Positions 24,501 through 33,720 of a stretch of 64,000 nucleotides of DNA are shown in pieces. A model generated the notes under the pieces. That model did no database searches. It saw nothing but the letters and a program-made list of their open reading frames with translations, and was not told the DNA's origin. The number at the start of each line of letters is the position of its first letter. Position 1 is the stretch's first letter. Both the position numbers and the translations under genes were made by a program. Location: the NCBI RefSeq assembly GCF_947507565.1, contig NC_089188.1, forward strand, positions 496,001 through 560,000, given 5' to 3'. The DNA is from Oscarella lobularis (taxonomy: Eukaryota; Porifera; Homoscleromorpha; Homosclerophorida; Oscarellidae).

Positions 24501-25464
24501 GGATCGCTATCTGGACACCGCGTTAGGATCGTACCGGACGTCCACGCAAACGTCGCTAGGCGCGTCCCCTTTTGAATTATTGTATGGGCGGCGTCCTCGT
24601 CTCCCCACCGACGCGGCATACGGAACGTCCTTTCCTGACGCAGTCGACACAGGCGAACACCTACGAAAAATCCAAGCTCGCATGGCCGCTGCCCGAGAAG
24701 TGGTTGACGCCACACTTACGGCCGCTCAAGACCGCCAACAACGAGGAGCCCCAGTTCACCACGAGATTTACGCTACCGGGGATTTAGAGTACCTCCACAA
24801 CCCTGGTCGTCTGCGTGGCAAAGCTCACAAGCTACTTTCGGTCTGGGACGGACCGTTTCGTATCGTCAACACAAAAGGAAGTCACGTTTACGTCATCAGC
24901 CCGGTCGACAAGAAAGGCCGAAAGCGTTGCGTCCATCATGACCGGTTGAAGCGATGTTATCGTAGACGTGACGGTGATCTCGATGTCTACGACACCGAGC
25001 AAGCGCCGTCAGGGGAGCCCTTGTCTCGCAGACACGCTCCTGCGGAAGAACAGGCAAATTCCTCTACACCGCCGTTGGAGGGTGAACGACAGTCTGTGCG
25101 TGATATAGAGATCGACAACCGTAATAACGGGACGGTCGAGGACAGCGAGCCTGCGTTCACTCTTCCAAACACGGCTTTTATGCTGTCACCAACCGCAGGC
25201 CTCGTCGAGCGAACGGAACCGATAGCGGAAGAGCCCGATACGGACGTTCCCGCGGGAGTTGATGAGACCGTTCCGAGAGTGGAAGCCCGCAATGCTGATG
25301 TGCCCGAGCCAACCGCGCTGAACGAGGGACCTCCAGTTCAGTTAGTGCCTGTTCGCGAACCGGAACCCCCGGAGCGTCCACGCCGCACCATCCGGCTGCC
25401 TCGACATTTCGACGGATTTGTAATGACGTCGCGCGCCGACGAGGAGGACGAAAACGACATTTGA
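21547..25464 (+). CDS. Retrotransposon pol polyprotein (protease, RT, RNase H, integrase)
   Basis: One open frame of 1305 codons. The aspartic protease motif LIDTGAA is at residues about 7-13. Reverse transcriptase follows, with SPWSSPVLLVPKKNGSFRFC, FGLTNAPATFQRLMD and the YLDD box near residue 438 (22858). RNase H has TDASDIGLGAV (about 586) and the E and D of ATEKELFAVKWG / VTDHRPLVHV. Integrase has an HHCC zinc finger (GGHSGVNKT to HCSTCQ, about 800-840) and a DDE core (MDFLEL, SDQGPSF, GLVERFN; about 868, 928, 963). A variable acidic C-terminal tail lacks a recognisable chromodomain. The first codons overlap gag, implying +1 frameshifting. The frame is intact, so it may encode functional enzymes, although its gag is interrupted. 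Confidence 0.95.
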   Translation: MSFRCLIDTGAAISIVPPSFASFPVLPCTERLAMASGHTVPVAGVVELPVAFGSWTTRHCFRVADIATNPILGADFIVSHGLDIAVRTRKLQLPSGAAWPLLTPAPAPSPSPSPPSASQPVYSIVLSESVVFAADQREMIVAGLVVDAVTKEPCRSSSGPLLFEPLETLESKSDLLAPASLAINATGIIPVRLYNTAGKRKLYKGKRLGTADVIDQEQLTASVFDAVPTDDGWTPPLGPTPQLSPSERASLVRLLGEFRDIFSRKHADLGRTDVTQHRIVTTEDVPVHSPPYRQPYHLRPEIDRQVAEMLDMGVITPSSSPWSSPVLLVPKKNGSFRFCVDFRRVNELTVKDAYPIPRIDETLDGLYGAKYFSTLDLASGYWQVIMAAEDRAKTAFSTNGGHYEFEVMPFGLTNAPATFQRLMDLVLRGLHLDTCMVYLDDVLVHSRTFTDHLDHLRAVFLRFRGAGLKLRTEKCQFLRPEVPYLSHVVSAAGVSTDPSKISKVRDWPVPSSKSDIRSFVNFAGYYRRFIPDFSAIAAPLHDLAAPRTLFSWTPTAQTAFKTLKTKLTSAPVLAFPCFNTPFRLKTDASDIGLGAVLMQIIDNVERPIAYASKKLDSAERNYSATEKELFAVKWGMAHFRPYLLGAKFVVVTDHRPLVHVRTMKQPAGRMGRWLHAISQFDFEVVYKPGRLHTDADALSTICAATTLLPSVSADVLIAAQAADPAIAAVISRLRAGADRPPAAGMWRTGALRRFRQIWCQLEIGGDGVLYRNTRLGAQLDKTKILVVPSTLVPDVLQQVHADPMGGHSGVNKTIATLIQRYYWPGFSSSVDDYIRHCSTCQKTSPAVPRPKAPLQPIPVGGPFEMIAMDFLELPRTARGNRYVLVVSDYFTRWPEAFATADQKSETVARILMDGVVARHGLPHVLHSDQGPSFESKVIRHLCDWLGIRKTRTTPYHPQGDGLVERFNRTLLGKLRAYCHNNPHDWDRYLDTALGSYRTSTQTSLGASPFELLYGRRPRLPTDAAYGTSFPDAVDTGEHLRKIQARMAAAREVVDATLTAAQDRQQRGAPVHHEIYATGDLEYLHNPGRLRGKAHKLLSVWDGPFRIVNTKGSHVYVISPVDKKGRKRCVHHDRLKRCYRRRDGDLDVYDTEQAPSGEPLSRRHAPAEEQANSSTPPLEGERQSVRDIEIDNRNNGTVEDSEPAFTLPNTAFMLSPTAGLVERTEPIAEEPDTDVPAGVDETVPRVEARNADVPEPTALNEGPPVQLVPVREPEPPERPRRTIRLPRHFDGFVMTSRADEEDENDI

Positions 25465-25494
25465 GATTTGAGAACCCCCTAGAGTATGCAGTGG

Positions 25495-25605
25495 TGTGGT
25501 AAAGTAAGATACGGGACTTAAATAGGGAGGGTAGAATGGGCGTGTAAAGGAAATATAGATCAGTCTTGGTTCTGACTCGAGTAGGCGAGGATCTCGTTTA
25601 TTACA
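25495..25605 (+). repeat. 3' LTR (111 bp)
   Basis: Identical by eye to the 5' LTR and followed by the CATC target duplicate. Confidence 0.92.
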
Positions 25606-25709
25606 CATCGGCTTTCCTAAAATTGACAGATACCGTGTTGAGGGTGTTCGGGGATCACATGATGGCTCACAAAAGGCCATCATTATCTAGTCGTATAAAT
25701 GAACTAATT
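25606..25709. mobile_element. Older repeat, copy 1, right part
   Basis: The sequence from CATCGGCTTTCCTAAAATTG to TTATCTAGTCG corresponds to 26286-26376 of copy 2 and completes the copy interrupted by the LTR element. It shares GTGTTCGGGGATCACATGAT with the CAGTGGCG element at 41.76 kb. Confidence 0.75.
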
Positions 25710-25764
25710 CCCCTCCCACCAGGGCACGCGCGGGCGACGCCCGCGCGCGCCCTGGTGGGAGGGG
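25710..25764. repeat. GC-rich near-perfect palindrome between two repeat copies
   Basis: The arms CCCCTCCCACCAGGGC and GCCCTGGTGGGAGGGG, continued by CGCGCGGGCG / CGCCCGCGCG, form a hairpin of about 25 bp per arm at the junction of repeat copies 1 and 2. It may be the fused termini of the two copies. Confidence 0.75.
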
Positions 25765-26376
25765 CTCTCAAACGTGATCGGCCAAAATCGGAAAGTGTGT
25801 GTGTGTCTGTCTGTCTGCATGTCTGTCGGTAACGCTCACGTCACAATCGCTCTTAAGCCAATCACACACAAAGGTGCCTTTATGACATCACATTCATTGT
25901 GATGTCATAATCTCCCGTATATTTCCCAATGATATACCAAAAAAGGTGACATCACAGTAGATAGCAACCCCGGATGGTGTTCAATAGTTTTCAGCATAGA
26001 TATAACAGCACTGTTATATCTATGTTTGATAAACATAACGGGCACATAACAAATAGCTTTCTCAAGGGAATGCAGTAAAGGAGCATGTTGGGTTTGTCGT
26101 GCTGCGAGCGAAGCTCGCAGCACGCAAACCCAACTGCGAGCTGATAATGGGCCTCGTGACCGAAGGGACAGAGGTTGCCGTAGGGAGGTGTAGCTCTGGG
26201 TCACATAAGATGTCAAATTAATTATAGATTTTTGCAGAAAATAAGGCATGCTAACTAACGTGGTTAGGCAGTGTGATGCGCATAGGCTTTTCTAAAATTA
26301 GAGTAAAAGGAATTAGATAGCGTACTGAGGGTGTTCGGGGATCACATGATGGCTCACAAAAGGCCATCATTATCTA
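25735..26376. mobile_element. Older repeat, copy 2
   Basis: Direct copy of the repeat at 19855-20388 plus 25606-25709. It has the same GCTCTCAAACGTGATCGGCC start, the ATGACATCAC hairpin, the CATAGATATAACAG hairpin and the ATTATCTAGTT end. It contains an extra GAAGCTCGCAGCACGC segment near 26110 that pairs with the preceding GTGCTGCGAGCGAAGC. No ORF. Confidence 0.75.
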
Positions 26377-26451
26377 GTTAGATCACATGCCTACAATCAT
26401 GCACGTTTCTTCTGCGCACGCTCGTTTTTCTGTTAGACTTTTGGAGGCGAA

Positions 26452-27365
26452 ATGGAGAAAGTAAGCGTTTTTCCGCTTCCTGACATTGAAACAATTGCTC
26501 TACGTATAGAACAAAAAGGAATGATCAATCGAGACGAGGGAAAAAAGCTCCGAAGGCGTTTCGGAATCGCTCTTCTTAGGCGAAGTCGTTCTTTACGTCG
26601 TGCAGGGACTTTTCAGCATCGATTCGGTTCTTTTTTTCTTCTAGGAGTCTGATCGAGCGAAGCGATTCAGTTCTCTCCTCGAGCGCGCCGAGTTGTACAC
26701 GACGGATTCGACGCTTCGTCCTAAAATGCAGCACGAGCTACAAAAAGCTTTGAATGAGAACGAACTTAGCGTCTCTGCCGAGTGAGTTGAAGAGGGTCCC
26801 CCGAGATCCTTTGGAGTGGTTCGTGCTTCATTTTGTGGTAGGCGTTAGGCAGACGAATTTATAGTGAAAGAGCAGTCGCATTATCTTACGTCGTTTTCGT
26901 GGTCTCCTTCTTGTACGCGTTACGAAGTGTTTGCTCATGTTTTTTCACTGTCTTTGTGCAGATATTGAAAACGGTGAAATGACAGATTATCAAATACGTG
27001 GGCTCAACTGGCGAATGTCGTTTTTCGATCAGCGATCAAATAGAATTTTGGCTGATGCAATTTTTCGAAATTCCTTAGTTCATTGCATGATTTGATTTTT
27101 TTAAGGTCTAAGGAAGACGTTTCAGACAGAATCTCTTCCTGCCTATCTGAAGTATTTGCGAGCCATAGACGTTCCTCATCTCATCGTCGCTCCAAAATCT
27201 ACTCTTCACAATTGACTGGATGGATGAATTCGAGTGCTGACCGAAGCGTTTGCGGAAATCAATGAGGCAGCCGGAAACATGACGGAAGCGGTGAAAGATT
27301 TGAAGAATACGTTGAAAATGGCGGCAAGCAAAGCGGGACTCACGGCTGGAATGGTAAACTGAGTC
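26452..27365 (+). pseudogene. ISWI (SMARCA1/5-like) chromatin remodeller fragments
   Basis: Several spliced pieces match the N-terminal part and first ATPase motifs of ISWI: SDRAKRFSSLLERAELY (26645-26781), CTRYE (about 26920), IENGEMTDYQIRGLNWRMSF ending RILAD (26961-27060; compare GKLRDYQVRGLNWLI and ILADEMGLGKT), and YLKYLRAIDVPHLIVAPKST with LHN (about 27136-27212). The GLGKT Walker A region is damaged, reading frames do not join, and a TGA follows LHN before a frame-shifted WMDEFE. This is therefore a relic, not a working helicase. The first open stretch (MEKVSVFPLPDIETIALRI, 26452) and a later one (FAEINEAAGNMTEAVKDLKN, about 27250-27355) are not ISWI-like and may belong to another gene. 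The relic ends at a minisatellite. Confidence 0.68.
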
Positions 27366-28203
27366 GATGATTAGAGATTGAACTCAATTTCCTTAGACCG
27401 TCTCCCATCCTTATGAGTCGATGATTAGAGATTGAACTCAATTTCCTTAGACAGTCTTCCATCCTTTATGAGTCGATGATTAGAGATTCAACTCAATTTC
27501 CTTAGACAGTCTTCCATCCTTATGAGTCGATGGATTAGAGATTGAACTCAATTTCCTTAGACAGTCTTCCATCCTTATGAGTCGATGGATTAGAGATTGA
27601 ACTCAATTTCCTTAGACGGTCTCCCATCCTTATGAGTCGATGTTTAGAGGTTGACCTCAATTTCCTTAGACAGTCTCCCATCCTTATGAGTCGATGATTA
27701 GAGATTGAACTCAATTTCCTTAGACAGTCTTCCATCCTTATGAGTCGATGATTAGAGATTGAACTCAATTTCCTTAGACAGTCTTCCATCCTTATGAGTC
27801 GATGGATTAGAGATTGAACTCAATTTCCTTAGACGGTCTCCCATCCTTATGAGTCGATGTTTAGAGGTTGACCTCAATTTCCTTAGACAGTCTCCCATCC
27901 TTATGAGTCGATGATTAGAGATTGAACTCAATTTCCTTAGACAGTCTCCCATCCTTATGAGTCAATGTTTAGAGGTTGAACTAAATTTCCTTACACCGTC
28001 TCCCATCCTTATGAGTCGATGTTTAGAGGTTGAACTCAATTTCCTTAGACAGTCTCCCATCCTTATGAGTCAATGTTTAGAGGTTGAACTCAATTTCCTT
28101 AGACCGTCTCCCATCCTTATGAGTCGATTTTTAGAGGTTGAATTCAATTTCCTTAGACGGTCTCCCATCCTTATGAGTCAATGTTTATAGGTTGAACTCA
28201 GTT
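27363..28203. repeat. 54-bp minisatellite, about 15 copies
   Basis: The unit contains TTATGAGTCGATGATTAGAG and ACTCAATTTCCTTAGACAGT, with variants (CAATGTTTAGAGG, CGGTCTCCC). Blocks of several units recur in the same variant order (27.54-27.79 and 27.75-27.95), a higher-order repeat. Open frames on both strands are by-products. There are no spacers, so it is not CRISPR. Confidence 0.93.
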
Positions 28204-29150
28204 TAATATTTTGGTTCTACGAAATAAAGATTAGACCCTGAATTTAATATTTAGGCCTGCGGTAATAAAGATTAGGCTCTCAATTTAATATTTAGGCTCT
28301 AAGAAATAACGATTAGGCTCACAATTTATTATTTAGACTCTGAGAAAGAAAGATTTAGGCTCTCAATTTAATATTTATGCTCTTAGAAATAAAGGTTAGG
28401 CCCTCAATTTAATATTTAGGTCCTAAGAATTAAAGATTAGGCCCTCATTTTAATATTTAGGGCCTAAGAATTAATGATGATTGCCTCATCTTAGTACTAA
28501 GGCTCTAAGAATCAAAGATTAGACCCTGAATTTCTTGTTTAGGCCTTAAGATATAAAGATTAGGCCTTCTATTTAATATTTAGAACCTAACAATTAAAGA
28601 TTAGGGTTACAATTTATTATTTAGGCCCAATTTAATATTTAGGCCTTAAGAATTAAAGATTAGGCTCTCCGTTTAATATTAAGGTGCTAAATATTAAAGA
28701 TTAGGCCCTAAATTTTATCTTTAGGTCGTAAGATATAAAGATTAGGCCCTCCATTTAATATTTTTGGTGCGAAGAATAAAAGATTACAATTTCAATTTAA
28801 TATTTAGGCCCTTAGAATAAAGATTAGGCCCTCAATTAAATGTTTAGGCCCAAAGAATTAGAGATTAGGTCCTCAATTTAATATTTAGTCTCTAAGAATT
28901 AAAGAGGAGAGCCTCAATTTAATATTAAGGCTCTAAGTATCAAAGATCAGCCCTACATTTTACATTTAGGTTGTAAGATATAAAGATTAGGCCCTCCATT
29001 TAATATTTAATTGCTAAGAATAAAAGATTAGGCTTTCAATTTAATATTTAGGTCCTGAGAATTAAAGGTTAGGCCCTTAATTTAATATTTAGGCTCTAAG
29101 AATTAAAGATTATGCCCTCAGTTAAATATTTATGCCCTTAGAATTAATCG
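28204..29150. repeat. AT-rich 42-bp minisatellite, about 22 copies
   Basis: Degenerate tandem units of TTTAATATTTAGGCTCTAAG plus AATTAAAGATTAGGCCCTCAA begin directly after the 54-bp array and end next to the first WxxW exon. Divergence is higher than in the 54-bp array. Confidence 0.9.
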
Positions 29151-29151
29151 A

Positions 29152-32040
29152 TATGCATAAACAAGAACCAACCAAATGGTGGAATGTGCTACAATTACGA
29201 AGTCCGGTTTCTGTGCCCTTGTCCTAATTACAAAGGCTTGTTCATCGATTATTTTTAACTGCAGTAATGATGGGCGTTTTTCATGCAGATTTATTTCAAA
29301 ACTTGACCGACTCTATTTCTACAGAATCTTCTCCACTAAACAATCTGACACTTTCTTGTAAGCAACGAACATATAGAGGCTGTCTTAGTAACTTTCGACG
29401 TGTTACAAATTCTACAGCTAAAAATGAATCACTTCTGCCTACCAACGCCATTATGTCATCTTCTCTTTTAAGTTTTCTCGGTAAAGGAAGTGCGTTTCTC
29501 GAGTTGTTTAAGGCATTTCTGCTCTTTGCCGCATTTAGCAAGAAAATCAGACCTCGTAATTACAAGTAACAAACTGACAGATTCATCTTCATCTTTCGCG
29601 GTAGAAGGCACTATGAAAAATATTGGTTTATATTTTCGCGTAGACCGCTGTGACCTTCAAGACATCCGTCAGTGTTGAAGTTCGGCCATCAGAAATTCAG
29701 ACAAAAGCTACTTCGTTGCCACTTCTACCGAAAACTCCTACTCCCGTTCTAAGTAAGGTCAACTGTTCATCTGATAATAAATGTAGTTGCTATGATTGGA
29801 AATTTAGAATGCTGGACAGATTGGTTCAATATTGATAACCCAGGGTGGACAGGGGATTATGAAAAATTAGAAACTCTTCGCAATGCAGGATACAAAGTAT
29901 GCAAGCAACCCGAAGCAGTTCGTTGCAGAACAGTTCACACTCGTAACACAGCAGAATAAAGCCGACTTATGAAGTCTCAGTTCTGTCCATACCCAGACAT
30001 AGATGCCAAGTTGACCGGAAGAAAATTGACCTGCTCGCCATCAGTGGGGTTCTTCTGCGTCAATTCTGACCAGGATTGGGGTAAAACGTGCCTCGACTAC
30101 GAAGTAAAGTTTCTCTGTCCCTGCAACTACGTTGAAGGTAGGCTCCAGCAAAGTTTGTATTAATCAAACTAATGTTTATGAACCTAGCTCCAACAAAACC
30201 TCCGTTTGACTTGCGTATGGCATTTGCCTTATTAGATTTGTATGATCCATGCAGGCGTTTTTAGGCATGGGGTGTTGGACAGCGTGGCTCGACAGAGACG
30301 GTCTTGAAGGCACTGGAGATTATGAGCAGCGTTACTTATTTTCTCGCCCTATCTGCGACCGTCCCGGCGCTGTACAGTGCCGCAGGACATCCAATCGTTG
30401 GGTCATTGTCATTGTAACAATGTGAAAAGAAACGTTCTTTTTATGTAGATCAAGAAGCACTGAAAACAGGCCAAAATCTATTTTGCACACCAGCTATGGG
30501 ACTGGTATGCATAAACAAGAACCAACCAAATGGTGGAATGTGCTACAATTACGAAGTCCGGTTTCTGTGCCCTTGTCCTAATTACAAAGGCTCGTTTATC
30601 GATTATTTTTAACTGCAGTAATGATGGGCGTTTTTCATGCAGATTTATTTAAAAACTTTACTGACTCTATTTCTACAGAATCTTCTCCACTAAACAATCC
30701 GACACTTTCTTGTAAGCAACGAACATATAGAGGCTGTCTTAGTAACTTTCGACGTGTTACAAATTCTAGTCAGTGTTGAAGTTCGACCATCAGAAATTCA
30801 GACATTAGCTACTTCGTTGCCACTTCTACCGATAACTCCTACTCCCGTTCTAAGTAAGGTCAACTGTTCATCTGATAAAAAATGTTTCTGCTATGATTGG
30901 AAATTTAGAATGTTGGACAGATTGGTTCAGCATTTATAACCCAGGGTCGACTGGAGATTATGAAAAATTAGAAACTCTTCGCAATGCAGGATACAAAGTA
31001 TGCAAGCAACCCGAAGCAGTTCGTTGTAGAACAGTTCACACTCGTAACACAGCAGAATAAAACCGACTTATGAAGTCTCAGTTCTGTCCATACCCAGACA
31101 TAGATGCCAAGTTGACCGGAAGGAAAGTGACCTGCTCGCCATCGGTAGGGTTCTTCTGCGTCAATTCTGACCAGGATTGGGGTAAAACGTGCCTCGACTA
31201 CGAAGTAAAGTTTCTCTGTCCCTGCAACTACGTTGACGGTAGGCTCCAGCAAAGTTTGTAGTAATCAAACTAATGTTTACTCGCCTAGCTCCAACAAAAC
31301 CTCCGTTTGTCTTGCGTATGGCATTTGCTCTATTACATTTGTATGATCCAGGCGTTGTTAAGGCTTGGGGTGTTGGACAGCGTGGCTCGACAGAGACGGT
31401 CCTGGAGGCACTGGAGATTATGAGCAGCGTAACTTATTTTCTCGCCCTATCTGCGACCGTCCTGGGTCTGTGCAATGCCGCAGAACGTCAAACCGTTGGG
31501 TCATCGTCATTATAATAATGTGAAAATAAAACCGTTTTGTTTACGTAGATCAAGCAGCACTGAAAACTGGGCAAAAACTATTTTGCACACCAGCTATGGG
31601 TCTTGTATGCATAAACAAGAACCAGCCGAGTGGAGAAATGTGCTACAATTACGAAGTCCGGTTTGTGTGCCCTTGTCCTGATGGTAAGATTTTCTCATAC
31701 TCTTAGAAGCGTTTTCCACAGCTGTACAATTAAACTTCCAGGTCTTACGAAAGTACCTCCTACTTCGCAATTGATATCATCTCTGCCACCACTTCAGTCT
31801 GGTATCAAAAATAAACCTATCGTGTTGTATGTTGTGCTAGGAGCAATTGGAATTCTGCTTACAATCATTGCACGTATCTTTATTCGATTCAAATTTCAAC
31901 GTAAACGTGTTCTGAATATAAATGAAAGAGAATCCGACAATACGGGAAACTACGAAAGAATAATGGAAGAAATGGAAATTTGCACTCCGCCACCTAGTTA
32001 TTCAGTCGCTGTGATGAAAATGGAAAGCGGAGAACTTTAG
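29152..32040 (+). CDS. Membrane protein with tandem mucin-type WxxW domains and a PPPSY tail
   Basis: Exons encode a partial and about four complete WxxW domains (the Cys-rich module of MUC2/MUC5, CILP and otogelin). First halves include CWTDWFNIDNPGWTGDYEKL (about 29812), CWTAWLDRDGLEGTGDYEQR (about 30277) and their counterparts at 30913 and about 31370. Second halves end TCLDYEVKFLCPC or GGMCYNYEVRFLCPC (29192, 30079, 30543, 31190, 31642). Each domain is split by a phase-1 intron of about 52-54 nt (for example GTAACACAG...ACCCAG). A Ser/Thr-rich linker separates domain pairs. The last exon encodes KPIVLYVVLGAIGILLTIIA (TM) and a cytoplasmic tail with PPPSY, a WW-domain PY motif, ending at 32040. 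A unit of 1356 bp (29152 to 30508) is tandemly repeated. In the last repeat one extra base before the LGCW motif and a lost AG acceptor near 30884 suggest partial decay. The 5' end is not visible; minisatellites precede it. It may be an adhesive or mucus-associated surface protein (inference). Confidence 0.65.
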
Positions 32041-32100
32041 TTAAAGAGGAATGACTGGCAAAAAGGCTGCTTCCGCAAGCAACTAGTCTTTAGAAACCCA

Positions 32101-32133
<33 letters not shown>

Positions 32134-33084
32134 ATTATCTCTATGGAAAACAATAAGCGTACGATAAAATTTCTACTTTGATACTACCTTCCTTTGAAAT
32201 AATTGGAAGGTAGAGAAAATTCCAGGGTTATGGGTCAGATGAAGTGTTCAGAGATGCGACAAATCTCTTATTAGATATAGTCCGCGACAGATTCTCTGAG
32301 TATACACCCATAGCTTTCTTTCTCTCGTGGGCGCGCCGCACAAAAAGCGTGAGCGTTAGTTTAAAATGCGTGGGCGTGCCGTTTAAAATGCGTGGGCGTG
32401 GTCGTTTAAACACTCGTATTCTGTTATTTTCTCGGAATAGTTGTCATATACTTAATTATTTTCCGGAAAAGAACATTATGACGTTGCAGTAACTATTATG
32501 AAATCTGTATTTAGAAAATTTTAAAACATTTTAAATATTTCAAAATAATATTGTAAAAAATAAAAAAACTGTTTTACTTATTTACTAATTTTCAACTAAA
32601 AATTGTACTGATTTCACATACGGGTATAACCGAGACCAGTTTTATATTAACAAGTTCTCCTGAAAAGTCTGCTGTCATGACCGAGTTTCGAACCCAATAA
32701 CTCCTCCTACCTACTGTACCTACTGTACATACGGGTCTGTCTGTTTCGGTACTCCTAACCGGCCTAACCACACTCCTAACCACTCGACTAACTGGCCACG
32801 TCAAACATGAGCGCATGGAAGTAATATTTCTCCTTTTCGAAAGGACTTAGAATTTATTTTTATTTTTTGCAGTTGTTGCAGTAAATTCGATAACTGCCTT
32901 TATTCTGCGAAATGACAATCAGTTTCCCATACATATCATTCAACAGAATTAAAAGAGAGAGACAACGCTTTGAGACTAGCACAATCAAACATTAAAACGC
33001 AATAACGTGAGAAGAAGCAGGTGAGACGCTACAGTGTATATAAAATGAATGATTGCCGTCTTCTCACAATTTCTTTCTGCTTAG
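32041..33084. other. Intergenic with (GT)n and GCGTGGGCGT repeats
   Basis: A (TG)n run lies at 32104-32131. Three copies of a GTTTAAAATGCGTGGGCGTG-like word lie at 32345-32410. AT-rich sequence without a supported gene follows. Confidence 0.6.
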
Positions 33085-33720
33085 AGGGTTTTCAGTGTGC
33101 CGGTTCATCCATTGCGTGTTCATTATCTTCAGTTGTGTCAGATAGAATGTCTTCCTCTGTGTTCCCTGGACCTTCTTCGGCAATATGATCAAGGTCCAAG
33201 TAGAGCTTATCGGGATTCTCCTCCCCTAGCAAGCGTTCGAGTGTCTTCGACAGGCTTTCGAAAGTTGGTCCCAGCAGGTGAGAATCAAGCGGTACCTAAA
33301 CATTACAACCCGGATTTCACGTCATATAAAAAACGCCGCGTCACATTTTGACTCACACTGAGTCTTTACAGGTCTCAGGCTGCTCCAGACGATTGCCGTT
33401 TGAAACGTGCGACAGAAGAGTTTCTGTAGGAATGAGTGTGTAAGGAAACGCTCCTGCAGAGCCCGAAACTTAGTATTATTAGAAATCCGTGTCAAATTCC
33501 GAAAACCAATAGTATAGATTTCTCACACTGTTACGCCGAAAGACCACCTATAGAGCCAGAAGTATAGAGGAAATATTGACATAAATTAACATTCTAGTAC
33601 ACGTCGCTCTTTGCAGTAACTGTGCGATCCATAATAGCTTCGACTGCCATCCATCGAAAAGAAAGCAATGTCTAGCTTTTCCGCTGTCTAGTTAGTGTAT
33701 GCAAGTCTTGGCATCCACCA
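33085..33720 (-). pseudogene. Receptor tyrosine kinase C-lobe relic
   Basis: Read on minus, spliced fragments follow the order of an RTK C-lobe: RWMAVEAIMDRTVTAKSDVY (about 33650-33605, APE region), WSFGVTV then TGA then EIYTIG (33550-33510), LLSHVSNGNRLEQPETC (33415-33365), YRLILTCWD (about 33290), and in a different frame GPTFESLSKTLERLLGEENP followed by YLDLD and an acidic tail ending AMDEPAH at about 33092. The TGA (33523-33525) replaces the Trp of the usual GVxxWE motif. A deletion or frameshift lies between CWD and the RPTF motif, where G replaces R. The region that should carry DFG (33660-33720) is too degenerate to read. This is a dead duplicate; the RTK subfamily is not determined. 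Confidence 0.65.

Larger units (their letters stand above)
20389..25605 (+). mobile_element. Ty3/gypsy LTR retrotransposon (5217 bp, two identical 111-bp LTRs)
   Basis: LTRs at 20389-20499 and 25495-25605 are identical by eye and follow the TG...CA rule. A CATC target duplication is visible (20385-20388, 25606-25609). A primer-binding-type sequence TGGTGACAGGAGTACC starts at 20501; the tRNA is not assigned. Between them lie gag and a gag-overlapping pol in another frame, in the order protease, reverse transcriptase, RNase H, integrase, typical of Metaviridae. I see no env. A polypurine tract next to the 3' LTR is not obvious. LTR identity suggests a recent insertion. It sits inside an older repeat. 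Confidence 0.95.

Noticed and set aside
20934-25381. Several antisense open frames within gag and pol
   Set aside because: They are shadows of the GC-rich retrotransposon coding strand with no domain of their own.
27363-28203. Array of similar units that could be taken for CRISPR
   Set aside because: Units of about 54 bp abut without unique spacers and the genome is clearly animal; it is a minisatellite.
30010-30140. Apparent frameshift and stop inside the first WxxW domain
   Set aside because: The sequence GTAACACAG...CATACCCAG is a 54-nt GT-AG intron; removing it restores the domain, and the same intron is present in all three homologous copies.
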